The notes beneath the pieces were generated by a model. That model worked only from the letters and a program-made list of their open reading frames with translations, searched no databases and had not been told where the DNA came from. From Sordariomycetes sp. S80-01Y (lineage: Eukaryota > Ascomycota > Sordariomycetes), in contig JAXQJY010000023.1 of NCBI GenBank assembly GCA_037042185.1, forward strand, positions 1 to 64,000: DNA of 64,000 nucleotides, read 5' to 3'. Shown here piece after piece: positions 13,049-23,321 of the stretch (its first letter is position 1; each line of letters begins with the position of its first letter). A program made the position numbers and the translations under genes.

Positions 13049-13445
13049 AGTTTACTTCTCCAGTCACTCCTAATCCTATGGCGTGATTTGTTTGTTGGTG
13101 ACTCTGTTCGCGAGTAGACGTCAATTAGAACTTCCAACTCTAACAATCTCGATGGATCTCTCGCCGAAGCGCGGGTACCCAATGCATGAACAGGTTTTCG
13201 TAAGTTTGTTCGTATTGAACCCTATTGTCGGTCATTTTCATAGCGCTGACTACCAAACAACGTTGTAGGTGGGAGAGCTAGCGGGCTCCGAGGACTTTCG
13301 ACACCTTTTGAGTGACGGGTCAATAGGTTTCGGACGTCGTTACGTCAAGCAGCGGCATCCGGCACGAGTCATCTCGGACCATACCCCATGAGGAGCCTGT
13401 AGTGGGGTGACATATTATAATTTGAGACGCAAGAGGCGTCAATAA

Positions 13446-14351
13446 TCAACCGCACATGTGCAGCTCCTCAGAGCGAGTGGTGGGTGACCGCCGTAGGACG
13501 GAGCTTGAGCCATCAGACCTAGAAAAGTCACTCACAGGGGAGACAAGATCGGCCATAGTTCCTGCTGGCGAGTCGGCTGCTTGAGCGCTAACAACTTCGC
13601 CGCGACTGGCACACGCAGCGGGGCTATAACGCTCAGCCAGTGCCGCCGATGGCATGAGATCGCCAGCAATGTTGACAAGGCGAGGACCCTGGTACCACCA
13701 TTGATCCTCAAACCCGTTATCCACAGTCATCATAGCTGTTGCGAGCGATTGCATCTCCTTCGTGTGGACTTTATCATTCTCATTGGGCGCTAGGTTTGTG
13801 GACGGCCGTTGAGAGTGCCTGACGGCGGCTGGGTCGGGGGACACCATTATAGGAGCTTGGCTATACTCTTCTGTCGGCGACCAAGGCATATTGTCGTGGC
13901 CAAGACGAAATTGGCCTGGCAACGGTGGCAGGTCCTTCCAGATCTGAGGTCTGGTACCTAGAGGCTTCCGTTTTGGCAGAGCTGTAGCAGCCATCGGTTC
14001 TGGAGTATCGTCCCACGAATTATCGCTCAAAGGAGGCGGCGCTGACCGGCCACGATCATGAGAGGACTTGCCTCTTGAGCGAACAACTCTGCCTTGTTGC
14101 TGTGCTTGTGTCGGGTGGTGCTGAGGCTGCGTTGGTGGGGGCCCAACTGGGGCCGGTTGGGCAACATGGGGCTGGTGGCCGAACAACGTCGCGCCACATT
14201 GCGGTTGAGGCTGCTGCGGAAACTGATACGCTGAATGGTGCAGCTGATTCTGAGGATGATGTTGATACTGGGGGCCGGTAAGGTAATTTGCGGTTGAAGG
14301 CGGCAACTGTCGTGGGAACTGATGGGCGCGTTGACGGGCGCTCTTCGACAT
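13446..14351 (-). CDS. hypothetical Gln/Pro/His-rich protein
   Basis: A single long frame reading MSKSARQRAHQFPRQL at its start, about 301 residues. The N-terminal third is low complexity, rich in glutamine, proline and histidine. A basic RSRGKSSHDRGRS patch follows, then a Ser/Thr/Pro-rich tail that looks disordered. I find no recognisable domain. The frame stays open upstream to 14,657, with further ATGs at 14,459 (MAERPSVYF) and higher, so the start is uncertain. I prefer 14,351 because the basic MSKSARQR beginning looks like a natural N-terminus. It is the first intact-looking gene next to the AT-rich block. Function unknown; the disordered Q/P composition would suit a regulatory or RNA-binding protein, but that is a guess. 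Confidence 0.5.
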   Translation of the reverse strand: MSKSARQRAHQFPRQLPPSTANYLTGPQYQHHPQNQLHHSAYQFPQQPQPQCGATLFGHQPHVAQPAPVGPPPTQPQHHPTQAQQQGRVVRSRGKSSHDRGRSAPPPLSDNSWDDTPEPMAATALPKRKPLGTRPQIWKDLPPLPGQFRLGHDNMPWSPTEEYSQAPIMVSPDPAAVRHSQRPSTNLAPNENDKVHTKEMQSLATAMMTVDNGFEDQWWYQGPRLVNIAGDLMPSAALAERYSPAACASRGEVVSAQAADSPAGTMADLVSPVSDFSRSDGSSSVLRRSPTTRSEELHMCG

Positions 14352-14657
14352 GTAGGTTAATTGGCGGCTCTGGGACCCAGGGTCGGGGCCGTCGCTTGTT
14401 CGAGGTCGCCACTGCACCCCCATCTCGAGGTGGAAGTACACAGATGGCCTTTCTGCCATTTCGGCCGATGGGGCGTTGTTCCTCGGTATGGGTCTTCGAT
14501 CAGTCGACAAGCGGAGGAGGGTGGTACACCTTTGGAGCGTTCCGTAACGAAGATCAAATCGCAACGAGCGCGTCGATACAGAAGCACAGGGCGTTTGCCA
14601 CAAATGACAGACAGACAATGGATCAGAGGCGGGAGGTAGGATTGGAAGAAGCAGCAC

Positions 14658-15513
14658 ACATAAGGGAATGCGCTGAGCATGTGGACGGTATCGGGGTTAG
14701 CGTGACAGGCAAGGTACCTAAGTACTTGAGACGGTTGGGTCATTGGAAGAGGAAGGTACTTGAATTATACGTCCGTCTCCATCCAGGAGACTCGCCAGTG
14801 GACTTTTGGACATAGACAACCCCCGTTGGCCTGTTTTGGCATAAACCTGGGCGTTCTTGGCATTATGGAAGGGACCCTTTTATTTCATCTGATTTTTACG
14901 CGCTACGCCTCTTTCCCGATCCTCCTTCATTGAACAACAATCCAGACTCAGCACAAGCCACAATGATGATGACGGGAGAGGCGAACGCGACCCCGCCGGT
15001 ACTCTCCACGCAAGTTACAATTGTCCGATATGCTTGATTCTGGTAATTTGGTCCTGCGAGGCTACGTCGGGGCTGAAGAGCATCACCGCCTCCACAGATC
15101 CTTTAGCGCGGCTGTGCCACTCGTGAGATTCGCCTGACTAGATCCCCTCCTCTCGTCCTTACCCACGCAGAGGTGTTCGATTGAAGTGTTGAATTTCTGT
15201 GTCAATATCTCGATTTGTTGGCGAAGCTTGTTTACAAGCTCAGTAAGACATCATCACAATCTACGTACATGTTCCTCCGAAAGAAGGTTCTTTCCATACC
15301 ATGTGTCTTGTCGGCTCAAACGTCAGCGCCTGTTGTTTTGCCAGTTCTTTTTATAGAAACGTTTTCTTATGTGGCCCTGGCCGAAGATCCATCCATACGC
15401 CGCCATGACCCATCGCCCCCAGCAGTGCACCAAAAGATTCCATGCCATGACCCTTAACCCCAATTTGCCATGGTAGTCATTGCTGGCGGCACGACCGGGT
15501 TGTACCCAGATCC
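14658..15513. other. intergenic region, nothing clear
   Basis: Upstream DNA of the Q/P-rich gene and downstream DNA of the RTA1-like pseudogene. A pyrimidine-rich stretch followed by CCACAATGATGATG near 14,963 resembles a start context on the plus strand, but the frame closes after about 24 codons and I could not build a credible exon chain. Confidence 0.5.
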
Positions 15514-16681
15514 TTACTTACTTTGGGCTGTCTGCCCTTCCCAGTACTTGCCTCTTTCGTGCTCGACTCGTCTCCGAGCTATGCCCACCAAATCGAACGG
15601 ATCCAAGATTGTCCGCCATAACGGCCGGGAGTCCGCGTATCCCGGGCCCTCAACCTCGGTCATACCGTCAGAAGCAAGGTATATCTTGCTGTTCTCTGGT
15701 AGATATCGCCGAGGATGACGGAAATTGAACAACAAGTTGTTGCACAGCATGAGCATCCCTTCGAAGATGTAGAAGAAAACTTCATATCGGAGAAGGGGCG
15801 ACATGGACATGGGGTCAAAGTTGGGATCAGAGAAGCGGTGTTTAGCAAGCCCAAAGTATTCCACTGTGCGGAATATTGTTCTGATCATGATCAGGCTAAC
15901 GCTGGCGTACAGTGTGACCAGTGTATTGACCAAGCATTTGTTACTGGCCCCGTGCTTTGAACATCGTTGATGGAAAAGCCCGGCCAAGGTGACGAAACAC
16001 AAGGCAACCACAAGTTGCAAATCAAAGATGTCTTGATCAGAGCATGGCCTGTATCCATCGCATTGTCGCTCAATGATTGATTGGCGGAGTACGATGCGCC
16101 CCAGCCGTTGAGGCCTTCGATCAGGAAGGAGATGAACCCAAAGGTGGTCAACACTCTCCCTGGGTGCAGTGGCGCGTGGTATGGGACATAGTAAAGGACC
16201 CTCCCGAGGATGTGGTAGTTTTGAAGTTCAAGTAATGGCCTGAGTTCCTTTTTTAGACAGTCGAGCTTCGAAGTGCGTGAAGCACAAGGCGCAACTTACG
16301 GCGCAGCATACGTGATGCACAAGCTGGCAATATACACATCAAGTTGTCCGTAATGATAGGCGCCGTATACTCTCAGTGAGAAACCTGCCACGAACAGCAG
16401 ACTGCAAATCGGCCACAGCGGCGTGAGTTTCCAGCACCTGTAATGACTGGTGCGGTTAGTATGCCCATATGGCAGCGCTTGCAGTCGGTGGGGCAAGGGA
16501 CTAACTATGCCTGCCACGTGTGGACAATGCCCGAGATCAGGAAAGAGATCGAGAAGAAAATTGCTGCCCCTTTATTGGGAGCGTAGAAGTAGTAGCTATT
16601 GTCAACTTTGGAGTCGTTATCAGCAACAGCATGGATAATTTTGAACTACATGGGCCTCGTACCATATGTTCCGTCCGACAT
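15514..16681 (-). pseudogene. RTA1-like multipass membrane protein, broken
   Basis: The family is the fungal RTA1-like proteins, seven-helix membrane proteins linked to lipid translocation and drug or stress resistance. Conserved stretches are present in order: YYFYAPNKGAAIFF, CWKLTPLWPICSLL, AAPPLLELQNYHILGR, GFISFLIEGLNGWGASYSAN, IRTIFRTVEYFG and a C-terminal NFRHPRRYLP. The exons join cleanly: 16,506-16,681, then 16,299-16,446, then 16,239 downward, with 59-nt introns at 16,447-16,505 and 16,240-16,298. Two lesions break it. There is an in-frame TAG at 16,646-16,648, codon 12, after MSDGTYGTRPM. There is also a one-base frameshift at the AAA run 16,019-16,021, where ...ALIKTSLI must jump frame to continue LQLVVALCF. 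Both would need sequencing errors for the gene to be intact. It lies about 3 kb from the repeat block. Confidence 0.75.
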
Positions 16682-17446
16682 AATTACGATATCAGCCGGA
16701 TGATTGGGTCGTTTTTATCGAGTGTCGGAGGGGTACGATCTCATAGCAATCGAGCACAAGTTGCTCTAACAATACTAGCATATCGCTTGAGTACCAGTAG
16801 TCTCTCCATTGGAGGGTGGCATGTTTTATATATAACTGGCAACCCTCGGTGGCCTCGGCGTACTGGGCCGCACCACCAGTTATCAAAGACGACATAGGAT
16901 TGTTCTGCTTTGTCGTTCGGCACTCTGACGGCGTCAGCCAATCGCGTGAACACAAGCATTACGACACATCCTGCTGGGCTGAAGCGCGAACCAAGTGACC
17001 AAAATTATTGGTCGGTGGAGACATCGCGTCGCTCGTATCTCGCATTGGCGCTATACGGCACCGTCAACGTAGGTCAGCTTGAGCTTTGAGGGGTAAATGC
17101 TTCATTGACCGATTTTCTCGCAACAGAAGAAACGTAGCCCCAGAGACAAAGATCGTCGCATTTCGCGACGGATGCGAGGTCGCCACAACGCTAGGGAATC
17201 TGACCAGCCCACGAGTAGTGTCAGTCAATGTCACGCCGGACCACTTGGCACTAGTTTCCCGAGGGAATTGATGATGCGCAAGTAGCCGCAATAGTCAGTG
17301 GACCGGCAAAGATGGTTATCCTGCGATTGTATTGCTACTAAACCCGCGACAAGATTGCCAACCTTTGGTCTTGCAGGCCCAAGTGATGTCCCAGCTGGAG
17401 CAGGAAGCTGCTTAACTGGTGCTGAAGATCGGCCCGATGTACTGCC
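16682..17446. other. intergenic region, nothing clear
   Basis: This stretch lies between the start of the RTA1-like pseudogene and the 3' end of the INP1 homologue. Several short frames exist on both strands (for example minus 16,741-16,959), but none matches a family I recognise and none joins a neighbour. Confidence 0.5.
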
Positions 17447-19272
17447 TTACTCAGTCAATTCATCCTCGGTGTATTGGAGAAACATGGGGTCTTGCTCGCC
17501 TCTCCGCTGAGGCTTTCGCGAGGTAGACCACCCGAAGGAAAGGATCCGCGCCACGATCTTAAGAATGAGGGCAATTATGTAGGCCAGGGGAAGCAGCAAA
17601 CAATCGTAAGTCTTGGATATAACGTTCCGTGGTAGATCATGGATGCGCCTTGGAACCAAGCGATGTGCTGAATTATGTTTCGAGCCTTTCTCGGAGGCAG
17701 TGGGAGCGTCAACTGGTAGTTGCGGGCCCGGTCCATGTCTGGGTCTGACACAATCCCCTCTGCATAGGCGTGAACCATCTTGGCAAGACAGCAAAGCACG
17801 AGTGTCAGGCTCTCGTGTCTCCAGTCCCGTTGAATTGTCTGCCACAGAGGAAAGGTGAAGATTGTCAGATGGCGAAAACTCTTGGGGTTTCCCAAGACTG
17901 GAAGCGATGCGGCGAAGGGGCGGGCTCACGGGTTCAGGAGGGGCCGGCAGTGGTGATTGCAGAGTTTCTCGGGGTCCAGAGACTCTGGGCCAACCACACA
18001 TGCTGTCGTGTAAGCCAATTCCTTGGATGGCAGGGTCTTGGGAAAGCTCCTCGAGAGTGCTTATGCTTTTCGTGGATTGACTCCGACCCGATCGGGAGGT
18101 TGGCCGCCCACGGTTGACAACGTGGTTGGGAAGGGTTGGCTGGGATGTGGTAATAAAACGTTCCGAAGAGAACTGAGACGCTGGCTTAACGAAGCTATCG
18201 AAAGAATGCCGTCTCATCTGAGTTGATGGCTGCTGATCTTGCCATGAAGCACCAGTGGCTGCCCCGCGCGGCGTATAGTTACCGAGCGGATATTCGCCAG
18301 CGAGGTTTCTAAAGCAACCATGTATGCCAGCTACGGTTGACGCCACAGCGACCAGTGGACTGACGCTCTGGCCTCGAAGGCCATTGGCGTCGCTGTTCGA
18401 GAAGCTCTCAATGCTCGAAGAGATTTCCGTTGTTGCCGGTCCCGTTATGGAGTCTGTCCTTGGTTCGGTGGTCAACTCCGCTTTACTGGTAGAGAATGGC
18501 GGATCGTTACCACCAGTTGGCCCTGCGTGAATGGGAGACCCAACTCGTGCATGGGGGAATTTCTGACTGGGTGAAATCGAAAGCTGATACTCGATCCCGT
18601 TGCCATCCAGCTGGGCGAAAGGCTTATGGGCTGGGCTTGGCAGGTGCTTCGGTGTCCAAGGCTTCCTTTTGATTGGGGTTTCTGGCTGCTCTGGGAGTTC
18701 GACAGAAAATGTCCGCTGGAATGGACAGTGTGTCTTCTCGAACTGGAGCACCTGATCCCACACATCCTTCAACTCCCTGGCCATCGCTCGGTTCTCTGGC
18801 GTGAACACCGGTAGCTCAATTCTCCAAAACGTTGGCCGCCGTACTTGCAATACGTAAAATGCATGATTCTCTTCGTCAATGCACCAGCATTGACTTTTGG
18901 GCAGAATAGGGTGAAGTGCCGCGCCGCAGCTCAGGAATGCCACCGAACCTGCAGCGCGATATATGCGGAAAGAACCTGCAAGCCCAGTCAGGCTGCACTG
19001 CGCTTTTTTCTTTGAAGGGATTGCCTTAGCTTACCAATGGCAATGGTTCGCTCCGTTTGCGAACGCGATGGAAGCGTGCCAGCTTCCTCTCGCGCAGTCT
19101 CGGGATCCAGCGAGTATACCTTCACTGGGGCCGCGAATGCGACGATCTTGACGTCGGGATGAAAGAAGAGTGTCTCGACTGGTGCTTGTTGTGTTTTTGG
19201 GTCAATCGACGTTGTGGCGGGAGCACTAACCCTCCGCCGTGAGATGTGACCGGTAGGCTTCGTGCTCTCCAT
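17447..19272 (-). CDS. INP1: inheritance of peroxisomes protein 1 (Inp1)
   Basis: Inp1 is a peripheral peroxisomal membrane protein that tethers peroxisomes to the cell cortex so that some stay in the mother cell. Two exons, 19,035-19,272 and 17,447-18,975, with a 59-nt intron between, give 588 residues. The conserved Inp1 core spans the junction: VETLFFHPDVKIVAF, then ERTIAIG joined to SFRIYRAAGSVAFLSCGAAL, then PILPKSQCWCIDEENHAFYV and FWRIELPVF. This is the PH-like fold region at roughly residues 30-165. The rest is long, Pro/Ser-rich and disordered, as usual for the family. A hydrophobic stretch LLLPLAYIIALILKIVARIL lies near the C-terminus and may contact membrane. The start at MESTKPTG is chosen as the first Met before conserved sequence; the frame extends further upstream. 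Confidence 0.85.
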
Positions 19273-19878
19273 TGCCACACGCAGAGACTCGCGTTGATGA
19301 CTATGAATCTGAATTCCTCGAGTCTGTGAATACCATGACCTTCGGAGTGGCTTTTCAAAGCCCCTGTACAAGAACTGCGCCCATCGCGTTTGGAGCCAGT
19401 ACGGAGAAACGGCGTGGTTGGTAGGGATGAGTGTTACGAGCACTACACGAGGCCCATGGATCAGACCAGCTTGAGCTCTAGAGTTCAATGACTGATGTCG
19501 GACTTCGCGATACGGCCAGTACACAAAGTAATCAGGTGGCTGTCTGTTGGTTGAAGCTAAGGTGCTGCTTAGATTTGCCAGTGGTTACGGACCTGTAGTG
19601 CCAACGGTGGGGCACCGTGCCCAGATAAGATAACGTCAGTTGTACCAAGGTTAGCTCAGGTTGGTCGCCCTGACGTCAACGTGAACCTCAACCTCGGACC
19701 AGGTAGAAACCTGACGAAAGGCTCTTCTGCATCCCACCATAAAGCATTCAAGTTCAGAAATAATCGGACCGATCTCCTTCGATTGTTTCTCCGCGCTTTC
19801 TATTGGCATTGTCAGCAGCAAAATTAGGAACAGACTACACATCTGGAACCTTTCACGGCACTGACCGGAGCGTCGGTG
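19273..19878. promoter_or_regulatory. shared divergent promoter INP1 / UsgS-like gene
   Basis: The 606 bp between two head-to-head starts must hold both promoters. I see no TATA box or repeated site that I could name. Confidence 0.45.
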
Positions 19879-21169
19879 ATGGCGGACCGGAGCGAGGGTA
19901 AGCATGGCCTCCATGCATCAGACTTGAAAAGGGCATTCGAAGACAACGTCGATGCGGAAAAGCTTAAGACGAAGTTCGAAGTATCTCACTTCGGCGCGAA
20001 CGCTGTCATACGAGGCATGCAACTCACTCTTGTGGGAGCTCATCGAGCATTGCAGAATCCGGCTTTGTTCAATAATGATCATTACAAGCAAGCCGCTACC
20101 GCTGTCGTCGCAGGTCTAGGTATTCGGCTGCTTGTTTCTTTACCAGTATGTTGTCCTTTTTTCTTTAAAAAAAGTCGGACGCATTCACCTGTCTGACTAC
20201 AATACACCGCTACAGATCATTGGCATCAGATTGCTCTTGTGGACAGCATCACTCTTCTATTCATTGGAGTCGGTTACTTGGGACGACACCATCGTTGAAG
20301 GCTTGGAGTTTATCGAAGAATATGTGCTCCAGATTCCTTTCTTCCTTATGACGTTGATGCGCTATGTTGTCCCTACGTTGGATGACCTGTAAGTGTCGCC
20401 CTCCGCGAGTGCCATCGATGAACGGTCTACTGAAACGATCCATAGGTTCATGAGATCTCTAAAATGGGTAGATCTGACATACGTCAAGAAGCACGAGTCT
20501 GATGACCCAGACAATCTCAGAGATCTTTACTACCCGAATCTCAAGATGTACTCTTTCGCGAACAAGACGAAGGACAGGAGCAAGTCAAACCCGGTCCTAG
20601 CGTTTAGTACGCGCTTCGTCCGTAAGGGCGCAATTTCCCTGGTCGTATTCTCCCTATCGTATGTTCCGATCGTTGGTCGCTTCGTTCTCCCAGCAGCCAG
20701 TTTCTACACCTTCAACAAAGCCGTGGGCATTGGACCGGCATCGATCATATTCGGAACTGGAATATTCCTCCCCAAGCGATACCTGGTTATCTTCCTTCAA
20801 ACATATTTCTCCTCGAGAAGTCTGATGCGGGAGCTATTAGAACCCTACTTTGCACGTGTTCACTTCTCGAAGGAACAGAAGCGTAATTGGTTTCGAAGCC
20901 GAGAAGGCGTTCTATTCGGCTTTGGGCTTGGATTTTACGCCTTAGTCAAGGTGCCCCTTGTGGGCGTTCTCATCTATGGTGTGGCGGAAGCCTCGACGGC
21001 GTACCTCATCACAAAGATCACGGATCCACCGCCGCCGCCTGAGGCAGCGGCCGCGTATGCAGAGAGTCAGCAGACATGGAGAAACAAACATGAGTTTCTG
21101 AGTCTATCTCTGATGAACTTAGATCAAAACGAACCCGGAGAACCAAAAGGCTCGTCGAAAACTATTTAA
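19879..21169 (+). CDS. multipass membrane protein, UsgS-like
   Basis: Three exons, 19,879-20,145, 20,216-20,388 and 20,446-21,169, encode 387 residues. Introns of 70 and 57 nt have consensus borders. Hydrophobic segments are visible at AATAVVAGLGIRLLVSLPII, LLLWTASLFYSLE, IPFFLMTLMRYVVPTL, ISLVVFSLSYVPIVGRFVLP, VGIGPASIIFGTGIF and VLFGFGLGFYALVKVPLVGV. The short proline run DPPPPPE lies after the last one. The sequence resembles the fungal family annotated as transmembrane protein UsgS, whose biochemical role I do not know. The ATG at 19,879 follows a GTG in the same frame. Membrane location is inferred from hydrophobicity. Confidence 0.65.
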
Positions 21170-21535
21170 ACTAGGATCATAGATCCACCTCCGAGATCTG
21201 TCAAGGGGGGTATTCGACTAGGAAATGCTGCATATGAAAAGGGGAAGCGATATGGAGAGACGAGCAATGACAGTTGAATATTAGGGGAACAGTTCATGTT
21301 GTTGTGCTAGTAGTGTTGTTCTCAACTCTTGAGTTCTCTTAGTCTGTGGTTACGAGTATCTGTGTTGCGGATACTTGAAACTATGTCGCCTCTGGAATTT
21401 GTGTCTGGTTAGGGCACAGGCCCTGTCGGAATCGATTCGCTCATCAGCAGAGCCCCGAAGAGCAAGTTGTTTTAGGTTGAGTGGTATTTAATGGCGTGCG
21501 GTATTCAAGGAGCGTGCCTAGTGCTAGCCAAAGAC
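21170..21535. other. convergent 3' intergenic
   Basis: 366 bp between the stop codons of the UsgS-like gene and the OTU1 homologue. It presumably holds both 3' UTRs; no other feature seen. Confidence 0.5.
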
Positions 21536-22769
21536 TCACCAGTCCGGAATCACATCGAACTGCTGGTGACCTGTATCCGCGGTATGCTGTCGTTTGGTCT
21601 TCTCTCCTTGTCCAATGAAGTCGCATCCCGGGACATTGCATCGACGCAGAATGTTGTCACCTTCCGTGTCCTGGATCTCGCTCAGTTCGTAGTGCCCTGT
21701 TAGTTGTGCATGATTGCTACCCTCAGCCTGCCCGCTGCCTATCCAATCGCAACCAGGGACATCGCATTTAAGGATCAGTCCCTCTGTATCCGTAAAGTAA
21801 TGGGCTTCGTTGAGCTTACGTACAAGCTCCTCCGCCTTGATGAGAACCTGATTGTCCGTGACGGACCATCTTGTGCGATCCATTGCCGGCGGCAAGTTGG
21901 CGGATGTGAAAGGAAAGTCGGAGTAGCTGAAAGCTACGCGGTCATAGTGAATGCCAGAATACACTAGGATACACCGATCTTGCTTGTTCTCGCCGAACTT
22001 CATGAGACTTTGCGCCTGGGCAGTAAGTTAGCTAGCTGATACCCTTTGAAGGCAACCAGATGATCCTACTTGAACGTCATATGTGCATATTTGTATGTCG
22101 AAGATACTTGAGAGTATGCTAAGTTCTATACCGCCACCCCAACGATCGGGGTCCTGAATGCTACGGCAGTAAGCACTTGGAGAACTGCCCAAGACAGCTT
22201 CGTTGTATTCCTCAGAGTGTTGTACAATGTACGATGCCATCATTTCTCGGAGTTTTTGGGCAGGAATTGGACTTGGCAGAGCGCCTCCAAACGCGGTAAA
22301 GAGGCAGCTATTGTCGCTGGGCATCACGCGAAGCACTGCAACGTGATAAAATTAGCTATGATGCTACGTGATACTAGAGAAGGGCAGACTCACATATGGT
22401 GCCTTCTCTTTCGGGCCAAGGGATGGTAATATCCTCCAACTTGTCGTCAGACCCGACATGAGCCCGTTGTTGAGCGCTGGGCTGATGTCGATAGCTTTGC
22501 TCAGGTTCTGATGCATTGGGGGGCGGAGTGGCTGGCCTTGGCTGTTCGGGTACGATGGTGAGAGTCTCGCCGTGAAGACCAAGAGACCTCGCTGATAAAT
22601 GGAGCTCTGAGGGACTAATGGTCTTCATGGACATTGGAGGACCATACTTGACAGTGAAATATTCAATGCCCGCCCTTTCTCTGAGATCATCGAAAACATC
22701 TTTTACCGTCGCGTCGTCGCTAAGGTTCACGATACCGGTACCTGATGGACCCTTGTACCTCGCCCTCAT
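21536..22769 (-). CDS. OTU1: ubiquitin thioesterase OTU1 (YOD1 homologue)
   Basis: Deubiquitinase of the OTU family that works with the Cdc48/p97 ATPase on ubiquitinated clients, for example in ER-associated degradation. Exons 22,394-22,769, 22,070-22,335 and 21,536-22,015 give 373 residues; introns are 58 and 54 nt. Residues 1-75 form the UBX-like domain (MRARYKGPSG, GETLTIVPE). The OTU domain starts at about 125, with catalytic Asp133 and Cys136 in MPSDNSCLF and the catalytic His237 in YSGIHYD. The C-terminus carries zinc fingers: C298-C303-H316-H322 and a second, C340-C345-H358-H364. Yeast Otu1 and human YOD1 have one such finger, so the pair is unusual. An in-frame ATG at 22,820 would add 17 residues; 22,769 fits the family start. 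Confidence 0.9.
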
Positions 22770-23321
22770 CGTGACTATCCAGGTTTCAGCCCTGAGCTGA
22801 CGCTCGATAGTGCGTTCCAAGGTAGGTTATTTTAATGAATTATGATCGTCACCTAACAGGACGTAGCTTGCTTCGAAGCTTAAGCTTCAGCTTCATCCCC
22901 CATGTCCGAACCTCGAGTCTTCAGTTGGGTACTGTCTCAGGTTTCGTAGTGATGGTGACAAATCCCGGCAGGAGCTAAAATCATTTGCTCACGAGCATTG
23001 ATTCTTGTAGGACAATGAAAAGTCGTAAATTCGTACAGCGGAGTTCTGCGCGAACATCTCAAGGGGTTGTCAAACGAAATACTCGGTAGGCGTGACCAGA
23101 TGTTGCGACCGGAAGCGGGAAGCTGCTGACTAAGCTGTCTGTCGGCGCGCAAACGGGACCTTGCCTGGAGCCGCTTGCTGGACGCGACCATCGCGTCGCT
23201 CATCAGCAGATGGTTCCACCATCTTACATCGCCACGAGTCGGCCCCTATTGGCGTTCCATACTTATTGCCAGTCTCTTGAACGAAGTGTAGCTGGTATAG
23301 CACACTCGCATCGAAGCCGCC
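22770..23321. promoter_or_regulatory. divergent promoter OTU1 / RSC subunit
   Basis: 552 bp between divergent starts. An imperfect palindromic GCTTCGAAGCTTAAGCTTC lies near 22,870. No further named element was recognised. Confidence 0.4.

Noticed and set aside
14963-15040. Good start context CCACAATGATGATG after a pyrimidine-rich stretch, plus strand
   Set aside because: The frame ends after about 24 codons and no exon chain with plausible introns could be drawn to a recognisable protein.
16741-16959. Minus-strand frames upstream of the RTA1-like pseudogene as an additional exon
   Set aside because: They do not resemble the RTA1 N-terminus, which is already complete from the ATG at 16,681.
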